From Acarospora socialis (taxonomy: Eukaryota > Ascomycota > Lecanoromycetes > Acarosporales > Acarosporaceae), in the NCBI GenBank assembly GCA_025617375.2, contig JAMYGW020000010.1:992001-1056000 (forward strand): a stretch of 64,000 nucleotides of DNA, read 5' to 3'. This document shows positions 1 to 12,306 of the stretch, piece by piece (position 1 is the first letter of the stretch; each line of letters begins with the position of its first letter). The notes below the pieces were generated by a model, which saw only the letters and a list, made by a program, of their open reading frames with translations, was not told where the DNA came from and searched no databases. The position numbers were made by a program, and so were the translations under genes.

Positions 1-956
1 CGAAGGTTTATGTAAGAGCGTGATAGCACAGGCTCAGTCGACTGGCATCTCCGTCGTTCCTTAGTTCTCTCGGCGACGGATCTTTACAAGGCACAGCGAC
101 GGCGTTTTTCTGGTTCTCCGTCATTTGTCTGGTACGAGTAGGACAGCGCTGTCATGGCAGGACGAAGCTATATTAGCATGGAGCACCTCTCGCCATTGGA
201 TGCGCTGTCATCCGTAATTATTCGGCCATCACCTGTGCTGTCTCAGCAGATATTGACCGGCCTCTACATATATGTTCATCGCCCAGGTCGACTTATGAAG
301 AAGTGACCAAACCAACAATACAAACGGGGTTTGAACTCGACACAGTCCCTGCCCGTTCAATCTAGAAAGGAGTTAATATTAGGATTTCTAGTCCCCTTGT
401 CGGTGACTGACGAGATATACAAAATATCTCCTCCGATCCCGTAGCTTGCGCCCTAAAGCAGGTAGCTCGGCCCTTCTCGGCATTCAGTCCATTGCCCTTG
501 CTGCGATGAAGCTATAACATACGGAGTATAACAGTAAGAATACCGATCAAACCAGGTAATACAGAACATCGCACACAGATGGATGGATCCATCTATCGTC
601 CTGGTTGCTGCTGAGGACTTTAGGTTGAAAAAGCACACCTGAAGAGCTGCATTATTGAAATATTTTATCGTTCCTCGTGCCCCACTTCGATTACGTCTTG
701 TGCATATTTTTTCTTGGCTCAAAGCAAATCTGACCCCACGTACATACCTTAACTACTGTATGTACACAGGCAGTCGCTACCTTACCTTACTGCTCCAAAA
801 CATTAAGGTATCCTGAGGAACACATCCTGACGCCTCATTACTCCGTCTCTGATCGCCCCAGTGGTGGCATGGCCAGTTAGCTGTGATATCATTGGCAGGG
901 TGTCGTGTTTAGTAATCCGTATATCATATAGTATTGGGCCTCGTGGAGGAGTAATC
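1..956. other. Intergenic, upstream of Hal4-type kinase
   Basis: No reading frame here has recognisable protein similarity, and the longest minus-strand frame (453-722) looks like chance. The interval presumably holds the kinase promoter and 5' leader. I see no repeat, tRNA or element ends. Confidence 0.5.
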
Positions 957-3851
957 ATGGCTTCTTCCGATACTGCGGCTCCTCGTCAGCATGATACGAC
1001 GGCTGGTGAGAAAACCTCATTCACGATTCCTTTACCGTCACCGCTATTCGGAGCGCTGACATCCCCTTCAGGTCATTCAAGCGGTCTTGGAGATACCCAA
1101 CAAGCTGTGAGGTTCGCTTCCGTTAACCAAGAGATTGAGCCTGAGCATAGCCTGCAACCATTCGATACCGCAGATAGCTCTGAAAGGCCAAATACGCAGG
1201 TGCTGTCTCCAGAGACCCAAGCCGAATTGCAGAGACTGTCAACCACCCTTCAGAATGTGCACCTACAACAGCGGCGGCTGAGCAACTTCGCTTTCGAGCC
1301 AGTATCTCTGCCTGTGTCGAGGGTGAGTTTATGCCTTCCATATCGTACAGCGCGTCTTTACGACATATACGCCGCTGTTATACATTTGCTCCAACAGAGT
1401 TAGCTCATCATTCTCGCGAGAATAAGGCGAGTCCATGTTATGGCTTCAAAACCTTTTGTCAAGAAAGCCGTCCACATGGATCGAAGCTATAACAGCCACT
1501 TTCTATGCCCCTTGTTTACACCCCACATTTGATGCCGCTAATGCACAACACTATGTGCTATCGTTGCAAGACCTGCATTTCCATTCATGCCTGTACACCT
1601 CTCGCAGGCGCACGTCAATTGTGCATTTTAGTCGTACGAAATCGCTGATCTCGCTCTCGATATCTGCAGGTACCCTCGAATGACCCGAAATCACAGCAAA
1701 CCTCTCGAGAAAACACCATATCCGCCGGATCCCCGTCATTCCGAAGGTCACCCGCAACATCAACAATGCATTCACCGCCATTGACTCCCGCGGCAACTCG
1801 CTCTCGAGACGAGAATAGAGAATCTGCCATTGCCGGCGCCGCTTTAACGAAGGTGCATCCGGAGAAGTCCATGGCACCTCAGATTTCACCACCTAGGCTC
1901 ACCCCACCACCGCCGAATACCATCGTAAACAGTGTTGAGGATAGTAACGGTACACCTAGCACGGCGACATCCCGACTTCCCTCCTCGTCCGGCGAAATAT
2001 CAACAAGACCAACGTCAACATCTGGGGAGTCTGGAACTGTAGATACGCATCCTCGGCATGAGTCACGATTTCTGGTGGGACCAAGCAGTGGCTCGTTCCC
2101 AGCTTCCCGCGAGCAAAGCCCTTCACGAGCAACGGGTGGAGGTTCCGGAACGGTAACTCCACCGAGCTATAGCAGGCCGTTCACACCTCTGGGTGAACAC
2201 GATGACCCCTACGCTCGAGGCAAAAGGCCCCCGCAACCAAAGAACTTGGACCAGATCGAATCGAGGTTTGTGTTCGGCGGTATGGACGGCAGGCGCAGGT
2301 CCGGCATAGGGTCAGCGGCATCGTCCGTAACACAATTACCACGCTCGCGCAGTGGAGGTGACTTGAAAGGACAAGAGAACAAACACCAGTCAACCTTCTC
2401 ATTACATTCTCTCGGTGGAAAAAAGGACCACTTTGGTCATCTGCACGAAGACAGTTCTTCTAATCATAGCGCAAAGTCCCATGGCTCCATGTCTGAACTG
2501 AAGCGTTTCTTCAGGATCGGTAACAAGGGCAAGAGAGCTCAGTCACCGTCTGCATCATCGAAAGCCTCAGCAAACAGGTCAGGGACGCGGACCCCGCCCC
2601 ATCAGACGGTCACCGCCCACGTGCCTTTTGGCGATGATCACGGTATACAAACAAAGTACGGTAAATTCGGAAAGATCCTTGGTTCAGGTGCAGGCGGGTC
2701 AGTCCGGTTGATGAAAAGAAGTAGTGATGGAGTCACTTTCGCAGTGAAGCAGTTTCGGGACCGGCATTCGTACGAAACCGAGAAAGAATACGCTAAAAAG
2801 GTTACTGCAGAGTTCTGCATAGGTTCGACCCTGCATCACGGTAACATAATTGAAACTTTGGATATCGTGTACGAGAGAGGCCACTGGTACGAGGTTATGG
2901 AGTACGCTCCGTACGATCTTTTCGCCATTGTGATGACCGGAAAGATGACCAGGGAAGAGATAGCGTGTTCCTTCTTGCAAATCTTGAGCGGCGTCACTTA
3001 TCTACATAGCATGGGCCTTGCACATCGTGACCTGAAGCTTGACAACGTGGTGGTCAATGAGTATGGGATCATGAAGCTCATCGATTTTGGCAGTGCATGT
3101 ATTTTCCGTTACCCTTTTGAGAACGACATTGTACTCGCCTCTGGTAAGTCAAGCCGCTGAGACTAACACTTGCTATTGCTAATGAGCTGCAGGCGTTGTC
3201 GGGTCGGACCCTTATCTTGCTCCTGAAGTTTACGACAACGCCAAGTATGACCCTCAACCGGTTGATATCTGGTCTCTAGCGATCATATTTGCGTGCATGT
3301 CTCTGCGTCGATTCCCGTGGAAGGCTCCCCGTCTCACCGACAACTCTTATAAGCTTTTTGTTTCTGCGCCAACGCCAGGTACACCAACATCGGAGTCGGG
3401 ACCACGGCGTTCATCAGAGGGCAGACTGAAGTCAGTAACGGACCTCAACAGCGCAGCGGAGGAGTCACGGCGTAGATCGGCGCCACACTCTGACATACCA
3501 CACCATCACCACTCGGACGAGACATCCCCCAAAAGTCATCATCACCAAGACGGGCAACCACCGCCATCTCCGGGTCCACGGGTTGATGGACCCACACAGA
3601 AACAAGAGGTTATCAAAGGACCCTGGCGGCTTCTGCGTCTTCTTCCAAGAGAGTCTAGAAACATAATCGGAGCGATGTTGGAGATTGATCCGAAGCGAAG
3701 GGCGACAATGGACGACCTAATGCAGGATCCGTGGATCACTCAAACGCCTGTTTGTAGACAGGAGGAGAGGGGAGTTATAGTCAAGGCGACGAATCATGAA
3801 CACACGTTGGAGCCGGGGACTGCAGCGTCGCCAGCACCGAGCAAGCGCTAG
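957..3851 (+). CDS. hal4: Hal4/Sat4-type serine/threonine protein kinase
   Basis: Three exons: 957-1322, 1670-3143 and 3193-3851, giving about 832 aa. Exon 1 carries the [12 protein letters not shown]-type N-terminus common in fungal kinases of this group. A long Ser/Pro-rich, probably disordered region follows. The kinase domain starts near residue 455: glycine loop GSGAGGS (about 460-466), AVK lysine (about 482), catalytic HRDLKLDN (about 574-581) and DFG (about 594-596). A low-complexity His/Ser/Pro insert lies before the last kinase subdomain. The family regulates plasma-membrane potassium transport and nutrient permease stability in yeast. That role is inferred here. The second intron has a clear GCTAAT branch site. 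The first intron is long (347 bp), so a small extra exon there cannot be excluded. Confidence 0.88.
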
Positions 3852-4443
3852 ACATAGTCTTATCTGTCAGTGTCACTGAATGGGTAGGCGCTGGGAAACT
3901 TGGTGCATCTTTGGTCCTGCTTCTTGCCTGATTAGATCTGTCCTTTTGCGGTCCTCGAGCCTTATCTTCAGCGTTGCGCCTCTATTCATACTGGCGGGTG
4001 GCTTGTTGGAAGCATTCCTGCCATAGTTTTACAGCGAAGCAGTTACGGCTGCCCTACACTGTACATTATCTATATACCCGTTGACTATAGAGCGGCGACG
4101 TCAACCAACAGCGTTGCAAAGTTCTCTCCGAACAGAAGTTCTTTTTGTAGCGACTATATCGGAGGCGAATGGTGATAGATTTCTTGGCTTTCGGACAAAT
4201 GCCTGAGGTTATATCGCCATCCATCAGACGGACACTACTCCGTACGAAGCAGGTCGTACTCGTAGCGTATCGCGGTGAATTAACCCGGTTCGTACGTTAG
4301 CGACTTGGGCACCCAAGGCGCATTTGAACCTGATGCTACTATAAGCATAACCCCGTATCTCTCATGAAATTTATAAGACACAAAAAGACTTATCTTAAAT
4401 ATCAAATTTGGAGAGACCGAGTATATGTCCAGCCCCGGACTGT
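3852..4443. other. Intergenic
   Basis: 3' end of the kinase gene and promoter of the WD40 gene. I see no coding signal or repeat. Confidence 0.5.
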
Positions 4444-7400
4444 ATGGCGCGCAAGGCACGCCAGCGCATAAGCTATGGTATGTAGCACTTCTCGTCCTGC
4501 CGCAGTTCTGCGCATTCTCACTGACATCCCACCAACGCAGTCTTACCACTTGCGAACTCTCCTGGAGGCCACCGTTTGGGAGTCAATGGCCTTGCTGTCG
4601 ATAGTAAGCGCTCTATATTGTGCGACCAGCCCTATCCACCATATCGGCACCGATGATCATGTCATGTTTACCAAGCTCACAGGTTTTCTGGCGGCCGAGA
4701 CGGCGTAATCTGCGCCTGGAACCTCGATCTCAACTTGAGCCAAGCTGCATCAGCTGCATCGAACCCTTTCGTGTCCCCCGAAGACCCTCCCTCTACCTCC
4801 AGCCCAAAGACCCAGACCTCAACTACATTCCGCCAACAAGTCCAAGCGCATACTCATTGGGTCAACGACGCTGTTCTGGTCCAGGGTGATTCGGCACTTG
4901 TTTCAGCATCGTCCGATCTCACTGTCAAAGTATGGCGACCTCATGCAGAAGACAGCCTGCCACCCCAGACGATTGGCCTCCATAACGATTATGTCAAGTG
5001 TGTTGCTACACCTGGCTCCAACTCGAACTGGGTAGCGTCAGGGGGCTTCGATCAGAAGATATGTCTCTGGGACCTGAACGGTGGTGGAGAGAAGCTACGG
5101 ATCAACGTTGGCGAGGAGGAAAGCAGCACCAAGGGTTCAGTATATGCTTTGAGCGTTCGCGGCTCGATACTCGCCAGTGGAGGGCCGGAGAGCATTGTCA
5201 GAGTCTGGGACCCCAAGTCGGGCAAGCGTGTCACCAAGTTCGTCGGGCATACGGACAACGTCAGGGATATCCTCATCAATCAAGATGGAGACATGATCAT
5301 GACAGCATCATCGGACCAGACTGTGAAAGTATGGTCAATGGCCGCTGGGAGATGCATGCACACACTGACCATGCACAACGACAGCGTGTGGTCGTTGTTT
5401 TCGAACCACCCTCAGCTCTCTGTTTTCTATTCAGGCGACCGGTCCGGTCTCGTTGCGAAGACCGACGTTCGTGGCTGTGCAGATATGGATGAAGGTCGTT
5501 GCGTAGCTGTATGCCAAGAACACGAGGGAGTCAACAAGGTCGTCTGTGCTGGGGAATATATCTGGACATCTACATCGAGCTCTAGCATCAATCGCTGGAA
5601 GGATGTCGAGACAGAAGCAGAGGTGCAAATGTCGGACACTCCCCGACATCATCGTGGCTCCAGTGGCATGTCGCGGTCGAAGGTCGCGCCACCACCAGCA
5701 CCACCACCAGCACCACCAAGGAATCCCCTAATCAATGGCACGGGCGAGAAGCAACTTCCTCTCAGTAGTCTACTCCGTCTTTCCAACACAGCAGCGTTTC
5801 CCGGATCGAAAGCCCGAGATGCGGAGGCGACCATAATACACTCTGGCAGCAACATGCGCAAACCATCCGAAGCAATCCTCGACACTGACCTGGGGGTCAT
5901 AATTCCAATTCATGGACTACCCGAGGAAACGATTGAAGGGCAGAGTGGTCTCATCAAGCACCTTTTACTCAATGATCGGAAACGTGTTCTCACTCTGGAC
6001 ACAGCAGGTGAGGTACTGATGTGGGACTTATTGGAGGTCGGTCTACGAACTCACCTTTTTGGTTGCCACGTCCTAACCTTGACGTAGTGCGTTCCAATAA
6101 AATCGTACGGCAAGCGCCACTTAGAAGATGTGGCTCCTGAAGTCAACACGACGGAAACCGTTGCCAACTGGTGTGCTGTTGATACAAGAACCGGCAGGCT
6201 TGCATGTGTGTTGGAAGAGAATCATTGCTTTGACGCCGAGATGTATGCTGACGAGCTTGAGCTGGAGGAGTCCTTTCATTTTCGGGAAGACCAAAGAAGT
6301 ACGTACCCCAGAAGATTACCACCTACAGTATTCATTGCACTCTATCTCTTCTCAGCGGCGAGGCTTTGTTACAGTGCCACTGACACGAACGTTGGGCTTA
6401 CCTTGCGATGCGTCTAGTCAATCTTGGTAAATGGGTTCTGCGCTACCTTTTCGCGGACCTTATCGAGGAAGAAATCAGACGCGATGAAGCCTACCGCAAG
6501 AACCTTACGTCACATGCTGTACATCCCACTGGCCTGCAAAGGGGCAATGCTCCTCCATCAATACAACTGCCGAAAACCAACCCGTCTGATTGGCATGAAT
6601 CATCTACTAGTCATGACCCTGCCGCTACGCCACGCGCAGCGAATGGTTTTCATTACCCAGCGATAACTCCAGGCCTCTCAATAGGGGTTGCCACTCCATA
6701 TTTACCGCCGTCTTGCCAAGGTTCTCAAGCAAGTAATCTCCTCCCATCAACTCTAGAAGAGGGCGCAGACCTAGAAAAGCGAATGTCACATCAAAGCCAG
6801 CCAAGGTCATCGAGCGACCGGTCAAACGACTACTTCTCAACCAGGCCAGCTCAAAATCCCGCACCGGAAACGGACGGTAAAGTGGACGGAGCCTCTAACG
6901 GAGGTCACGCCGACAGTTCGCAGTCCTCATCTGACCCCCTTCCAGACAAAGAGGAGAAGACGAAAGAGGGCAGCTCGCTTTTTGGGAAGAAATTCCGTAT
7001 GAATTTCCCGAAAAAGCTTGGAAGATCCTCGATGGATTCAAAACCCGCAGTCGTGGATGAGAAGTCGGAGGAGTCTTCTGACAAGTCTTCAGAGAAAGAG
7101 GATAAAATCGTCGAAGAAAACCTCTTTGGTGTTATACAGAAGATTAGGTACGAGTATGACGAAAGGTTACAGACAAACCCAGGACAGCCTCTAACTTCGG
7201 GCATTAACCCGAGTTCATCAAATGACACTCCAGTCTTGAGACTACCGCGACTCACGACAGTCATCATCCAAGAGGATCGACCAGACTCTGGTGGCGTGGC
7301 CGACGTTTTCAGAGGTACAGTTGGTTCTCTGGGACAGGAAGCAGATCACATCGAGAAAGTTGCTCCGATGTGGCTGGGAGAGCTTCTACTAAGAGTACGG

Positions 7401-7994
7401 CAGCAGCTTTTTGAAAAACAGTACGATTACAAGCTAACGGGAAGTTAGAATCAAATACCGGTGAAAGAAATCGTCAAAGTGTCATTCGTCCTTCAACCGT
7501 ACCAAGACCTTCTTCCTAGCATCGCCAGTGCCGATGAGTATGAGATCTTGGACCTTTTCTGTGTCTACTCACGTAGAGGACTAACACGCCGCTTAGGAAT
7601 TCACGTCTCAACGCCAATCGCATGCTTCGCGGAAGAAAGATCTTGGCATACGTAGCAGAACGTATCGAGCCCCAGCCAGAGCATCAAGATCCGAACGCCC
7701 TCAAGCCGGACGAGTATCTTGAACTATACTGTCAAAATCAGGTCAGTCAATCCTCGTTTTCAAACTTACCCGGAAAGCATCAGACATTGTACTGACATTG
7801 TCCAACAGCTGGTACCACCCACCATGACTCTGGCAACAATCCGGACTCATATCTGGAAGACTGGCGGAGACGTAATGCTTTACTACAAAGCCAACGGTCG
7901 TAAGCGGATTTTAGGTGACAGATCGGCAGTTTTAGGGTTTGGGGATACAGCACCACAATCTCACGCGGAGGCTGCGCCTTCGGAATTTAGATGA
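4444..7994 (+). CDS. WDR48/UAF1-like WD40 protein with DUF3337 C-terminus
   Basis: Eight exons restore one 1024-aa protein: 4444-4477, 4541-4619, 4683-6036, 6088-6298, 6418-7394, 7449-7537, 7597-7741 and 7809-7994. The start gives [20 protein letters not shown], the usual fungal N-terminus, and every junction regains a conserved motif (for example [14 protein letters not shown]). The N-terminal half is a WD40 propeller with VKVWR, ICLWDLN and VRVWDPKSG strands. The C-terminal half holds the [13 protein letters not shown] and FREDQR motifs, a disordered Ser/Lys/Glu-rich linker, and the ubiquitin-like DUF3337 end ([18 protein letters not shown]). Animal WDR48 and S. pombe Bun107 activate deubiquitinases such as USP1/Ubp9, so a deubiquitinase cofactor role is inferred. 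The first exon is only 34 nt and easily missed. Confidence 0.9.
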
Positions 7995-8307
7995 GGGAAT
8001 TAATAGTGTGTTGGTTAGATGGTTAACATGTAATGATTCTTGAAAGATCAGGAATTCGATATTAGCTAGGGAGGGAATACTATTGCGATTGGTTCTAGAC
8101 CAGCCGCCAAAAGACATACTCACATCTATTCAAACATCGTACTATATGATGGTCAGGGATTGTAAGTATGTCCTCCGCTGGGTCGGCTCCATTTACACTT
8201 GCTGAAACGGCTGTCCACCACCTCCAGTGAGATCCTTGACTGAACCTTGAAGTCGAGCACCACAAGTCAGCAACGTCACAGAAGTCACAAGCCAAGTGCA
8301 CAGCATA
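7995..8307. other. Convergent intergenic
   Basis: Lies between the stop codons of the WD40 gene and the SAM carrier. It should hold both 3' ends. Nothing else recognised. Confidence 0.5.
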
Positions 8308-9284
8308 TCATCTAACACCACTCAACGCATTATAAGCCCACTGATAACTACCCAAAAAGATGGCCCCCCCTACCGAGATCCACACCACCCTCGGCCCCAG
8401 CCCCTTAAAGAAGGCCCCCGTCCCCTCCTCCCTCACAATCCTCCCCAACACCACCCCAACCCTCTCCCTCTCCCTCGCCAACATCAGCCTCGTCTTCAAC
8501 ACATCCAACGGCGTCGTCACCCCCGCCGCCACCGCGCCCGCCACGCTCCCAAACAGCCCGCTCTCCACGGCTCCCACCCTCTCCCTCCCCTCCCTCCGTC
8601 GCCACCACCCCTTCATCCCCTCCCACAACGGAAACTGAATTACGGTGAACGGCACCTCCCGCAGCACCGTGACGCCCCACCCGCGATACAACTCCCGCCG
8701 CACCCCACCCCACCCGATCCTCCCTCTCTGCCCCAGCACGTCCCGCAGCGCCGCCATCGAGCTGGGGTACTGCACCGCCTGCGCCCGCTGCTTGACCACC
8801 TCCGTCGGCACCCGCACCGCGCACGCCGCCACCTCGCCCACGCTCGCCGCCACCATGTGCTCGATCGGCTCCGCCCACGCCCCGAGCGTGCCTCGCCCCG
8901 CTCCGCCCGCTACGGCCTCGTCCGCGACACGTCCAGAGCGGAGCAGGTCCTTGCTCGCCTCGTAGCTCACGAAGAAGAGGGCGGCGCCCGGCGCGGACCC
9001 GACGAGCGCGGAGCCCACGCCCGCGTAGATGCCGGAGAAGCCGCCCGACGCGCGGAAGCCGGTCGCGGATTGCAGGCGGGTCTTGAGCGTGTCGATGGGG
9101 TAGAGGGAGAGGTCGACGGTTGTGCCGGCTAGGCCGCCGGCCTGGGGGTTGGGTGGGGCGTTAGTAGGGGGTGGATTGGGTGGTGGGTGAGTGGGTTGGA
9201 GAGGAGAGGGAGAGTGTGGGGGCTTACGAGAAGGGCGCGGGTGTAGGGCGATTCAAGGTGTGTGGTTTGTTTTCTGGACGACAT
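8308..9284 (-). CDS. pet8: Mitochondrial S-adenosylmethionine carrier (Pet8/SLC25A26 type)
   Basis: Two exons on the minus strand, 9284-9228 and 9141-8308, giving 296 aa, the usual size for mitochondrial carriers. Three carrier repeats are visible. Each first helix ends in the Px[D/E]xx[K/R] signature: PIDTLK in repeat 1, PTEVVK in repeat 2 and PLDVLK in repeat 3. The AGGLAGTTVDLSLYPIDTLK start of repeat 1 is typical of the SAM carrier branch, which imports S-adenosylmethionine into mitochondria for RNA, protein and biotin/lipoate chemistry. Exon 1 codes only 19 residues. The gene is very GC-rich compared with its neighbours, so all six frames appear open. It is divergent from the TilS-like gene, with about 200 bp between the two starts. 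Confidence 0.88.
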
Positions 9285-9482
9285 GTTTGTTGGCGGGTGG
9301 CTTTATAACTAAGGGTGCATGTTGAAGTGCTTGTGAACGAATTTAATGATTGAATACGGTAACCTAGTCATAGGTTGTTGGGGTCATGCATAAGCTCCCG
9401 GAAAGTGCAGGGGTGCCACGCGATCTAGTCAAACTTTTCCCTATATACTCGTAGCTGGGCTCTTCCTCATGTCCACCCTGGG

Positions 9483-11504
9483 ATGAAATTCGCTACGGGT
9501 GTCAATAAAGCAGCTTTTGCGTCGCCTATCCAGTCCAGAGCTTTCTTAGACGCCTTGAACGCAGCATGGAAGCGACCCACCGGCAATGGCGCTCCACGCT
9601 ACCCCAAAGTCGGTATGCTTTGCTTTTGGAGTTTCTTTTCCCTTTATGCATCTCGAAAGGAATGTCGGCTGATGTCTCTGGGTGTAGGTCTCGCAGTCAG
9701 TGGTGGAGTGGACTCAATGACTCTGGCGGTTCTCTGTAGAGCATTGAACCAGGATTTTCCCAACTCGACACTCAAGCTGCGGGCGTTCGTGGTCGATCAT
9801 GCAGCGCGTCCTGGCAGTGACATTGAGGCCCAACAGGTAGCCAAAGATATTGGGAAATTGAGTACATAATCATGTCCACGTTGAAGCCAGCGATATTCGG
9901 GGTAATGGCTGATTGACATAGAGATACGATGCAAGGTGTTGACGCTGCAATGGCCAAGAAACGTCAAACCTCTAGAACTCCCGAACTTTGAGTCTCAGGC
10001 TCGCAGGCTTCGGTATCAAGCACTCGGGGCGGCATGTAAGGAATACGGAATCCAGTCACTCCTCTTAGGTCATCATGCCGACGACCAGGCAGAGACCGTG
10101 CTCATGAGACTCGCCAACGGACATCGGGGGCTGGGTCTACGGGGCATGGCTTCTTCCACAGAGATACCGGAATGCTGGGGCATGCATGGCGTTCATCTCA
10201 GTGGTGCACTTGAGCCAAAGGAAGGATCTAACCAGGGGAAGAAGAAAAAATACAACAAACGTAAAGTGGTGAAGATGCAGAAGGCGCGTAACGGACATGA
10301 AAACACAGAACTCCCTGTTGAAGCTGGTGGTATCAAGATTTATCGACCGCTTCTGGGATACAGCAAGAAACAACTGATCGCTACGTGTCGAAGGAACGCA
10401 ACTCCTTGGGTAGAGGACCACACGAATCATGATCCGACCCTGACGCCTCGCAATGCTATTCGCCATCTGCTGCAGGGTTCCTCACTACCACTTGCTCTGC
10501 AGAGCTATGCGTTGGTAGGTCTCTCGCACCGAATGAAGCACAAAGCAGAGTACCGTGACAGGCGGGTCGACGAACTCTTCCGCGCGTGCGAAATCATCGA
10601 TTTCCACACCCGGTCCGGCAGTCTCACCTTCCGCTTCCCTAAGCACATACTGCAGAATCCATCCACCGACCCTATAGTCCACAACCGAGAAATCGATCGA
10701 GCCGGCTACATAGCTGCAACGCTAGTAAAACGCGCCCTAGAGTTCGTCACGCCCCAAGAAGTCGTGCGGCTCCGTGACCTCGGCTCCGCCGTCCGAACAA
10801 TCTTCCCCGGCCTGCCCGACCACGATTCAACCGAAACCGAGAAATTACCCACACCAACTTCCTTCACCGTCGCAAATGTCTACTGCCAACCACTCCCCCT
10901 CCCCCTCTCATCCGCCAGCCAAACCCCCCACATAAACATCCCCCTAGACCCCAACCACGCCTGGCTCCTCTCCCGCCAACCCTACCCATCCCCCACCACC
11001 TTCCCCCTCCCAATAACCACCTTCCCGCCCGCTTTGCGCGTCCCCGACGGCGTCCCCACCGCATGGTCGGAATGGCAGCTCTGGGACGGCCGCTTCTGGG
11101 TGCGCGTCCTGAACAAAACCAACGAAACGCTCGTCCTACGGCCCTTGGCGGAACACGATCTCAAACCCTTCCGGCTCGCCCTCGAGCACGCCGCTTCCGT
11201 GCGCTTCGAGGACAGGCTGAATACGGTGGCGCCGGGAGGGATCCGGTGGACGCTGCCGGTGCTGGCGAGGAAGGATGCTGGCAGAATGCTGGCGGCGGTG
11301 TCGTTGGGGGTGGGGCTGCCGGAGATGGAAGGGAGCGTGGAGTGGGAGGTGAGGTATCGGGCTGTGGATATGGGGGAAAGGGTGGTGAAGAAGTGGAGGG
11401 AAGGCGGTCGAGAGAGCAGGACAAAGAGCAACGAGGGAAGGGGGAGAAAAGGCAATGAGGAAAGGGGGAGTAGAGGTATTGAGGAAAGTGGAGGCGAAGG
11501 GTGA
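9483..11504 (+). CDS. tRNA(Ile)-lysidine synthase-like PP-loop ATPase (TilS/MesJ family)
   Basis: Three exons, 9483-9612, 9688-9861 and 9922-11504, give about 628 aa. The PP-loop SGGVDSM sits just after the first intron. It is followed by VVDHAARPGS, the GHHADDQAETVLMRL segment and the PLLGYSKKQL and WVEDHTNHD motifs, in the order seen in the family. A Lys/Arg-rich insert (about 10228-10290) interrupts the core. The C-terminal 300 residues are specific to fungi and end in a Lys/Glu/Gly-rich tail. Bacterial members convert the wobble C34 of tRNA-Ile to lysidine. Fungal homologues are uncharacterised to my knowledge, and a mitochondrial role is only a guess. Intron 1 (75 bp) is open in frame, so an unspliced reading would insert 25 residues. 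Confidence 0.85.
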
Positions 11505-12306
11505 GAGGAGCGGGAAAGGCCAGCAAGGCCAAAAGAGAGGGAGGGAGGGGAATGGTCTCATGGCTCGGTGGTCAGGCAGTATTGGCTTTGAGAGATAGGA
11601 TTTGCGAGACATTGGATAGGGCGCGAGGCACAGTCCAACCTCCATATAAACTGACTCTAAACTCAGGCGGGATCTTACGATCCCGAACCTCTGAACGTAT
11701 GGTATATCAGGCACTAACTTAACCTCTAATTTGGCACAGCATATACCCGTCATAAGGCTGGGTCTTCCCCCCACGAAGGCGATGTGGGCTTGAGGAGGTT
11801 CGACGCTTCGTGCCTGCGGTGCATGTACGTCTCCAGACCGGCCAAACCGGACCAGATCAGATCGTGGTATACGCTCCCGAGCACAGAGTTGGTGAACGTA
11901 ATTTCACATTCGACCCAGCTCAACTCAATTCAGCACAGGAAAGACGAACCAGGGGACGCTTCTGCAGCGTGCTCAGTGCACGATCAATTGCCGTTTATTT
12001 CTAGGCATTGCTGTAGAAATACATCCGCTTCTTCATTTACTGCATACTCGCCTATCCGTACAAACCGCCACAACGCATCTTCGTTTCTTTCTCTGTTCTT
12101 TCCCATAAGTTCAGGTCCGTCGTGTTTCCATTTCGATTTCCGGTTGTCCTCGACCACTCGCTCACCGGAAACTCCGCCGACTGAAGACGCGCCTTTGGCA
12201 GCCGTAGAGTTGAATAAACGCCTTAGCTATGCAGATAAGCAGCTACCATAGCGATCACCTTCTCGCCCAACCTCCCTCCTCTCACTCCGGAAGTAAACTC
12301 CACCTC
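11505..12306. other. Convergent intergenic
   Basis: Lies between the stops of the TilS-like gene and bud3. A plus-strand frame at 11784-12251 is open, but its composition is not protein-like and no motif is recognisable. No repeat seen. Confidence 0.45.

Noticed and set aside
325-350. Minus-strand GTTCAAACCCC resembling a tRNA T-loop
   Set aside because: No A box, D arm or closing acceptor stem within a tRNA length upstream.
8296-9132. Plus-strand 278-aa Pro/His/Arg-rich frame
   Set aside because: Very GC-rich antisense of the SAM carrier. Composition is that of a codon shadow.
11784-12251. 155-aa plus-strand frame between the TilS-like gene and bud3
   Set aside because: Low-complexity, no family similarity, and located in a convergent 3' region.
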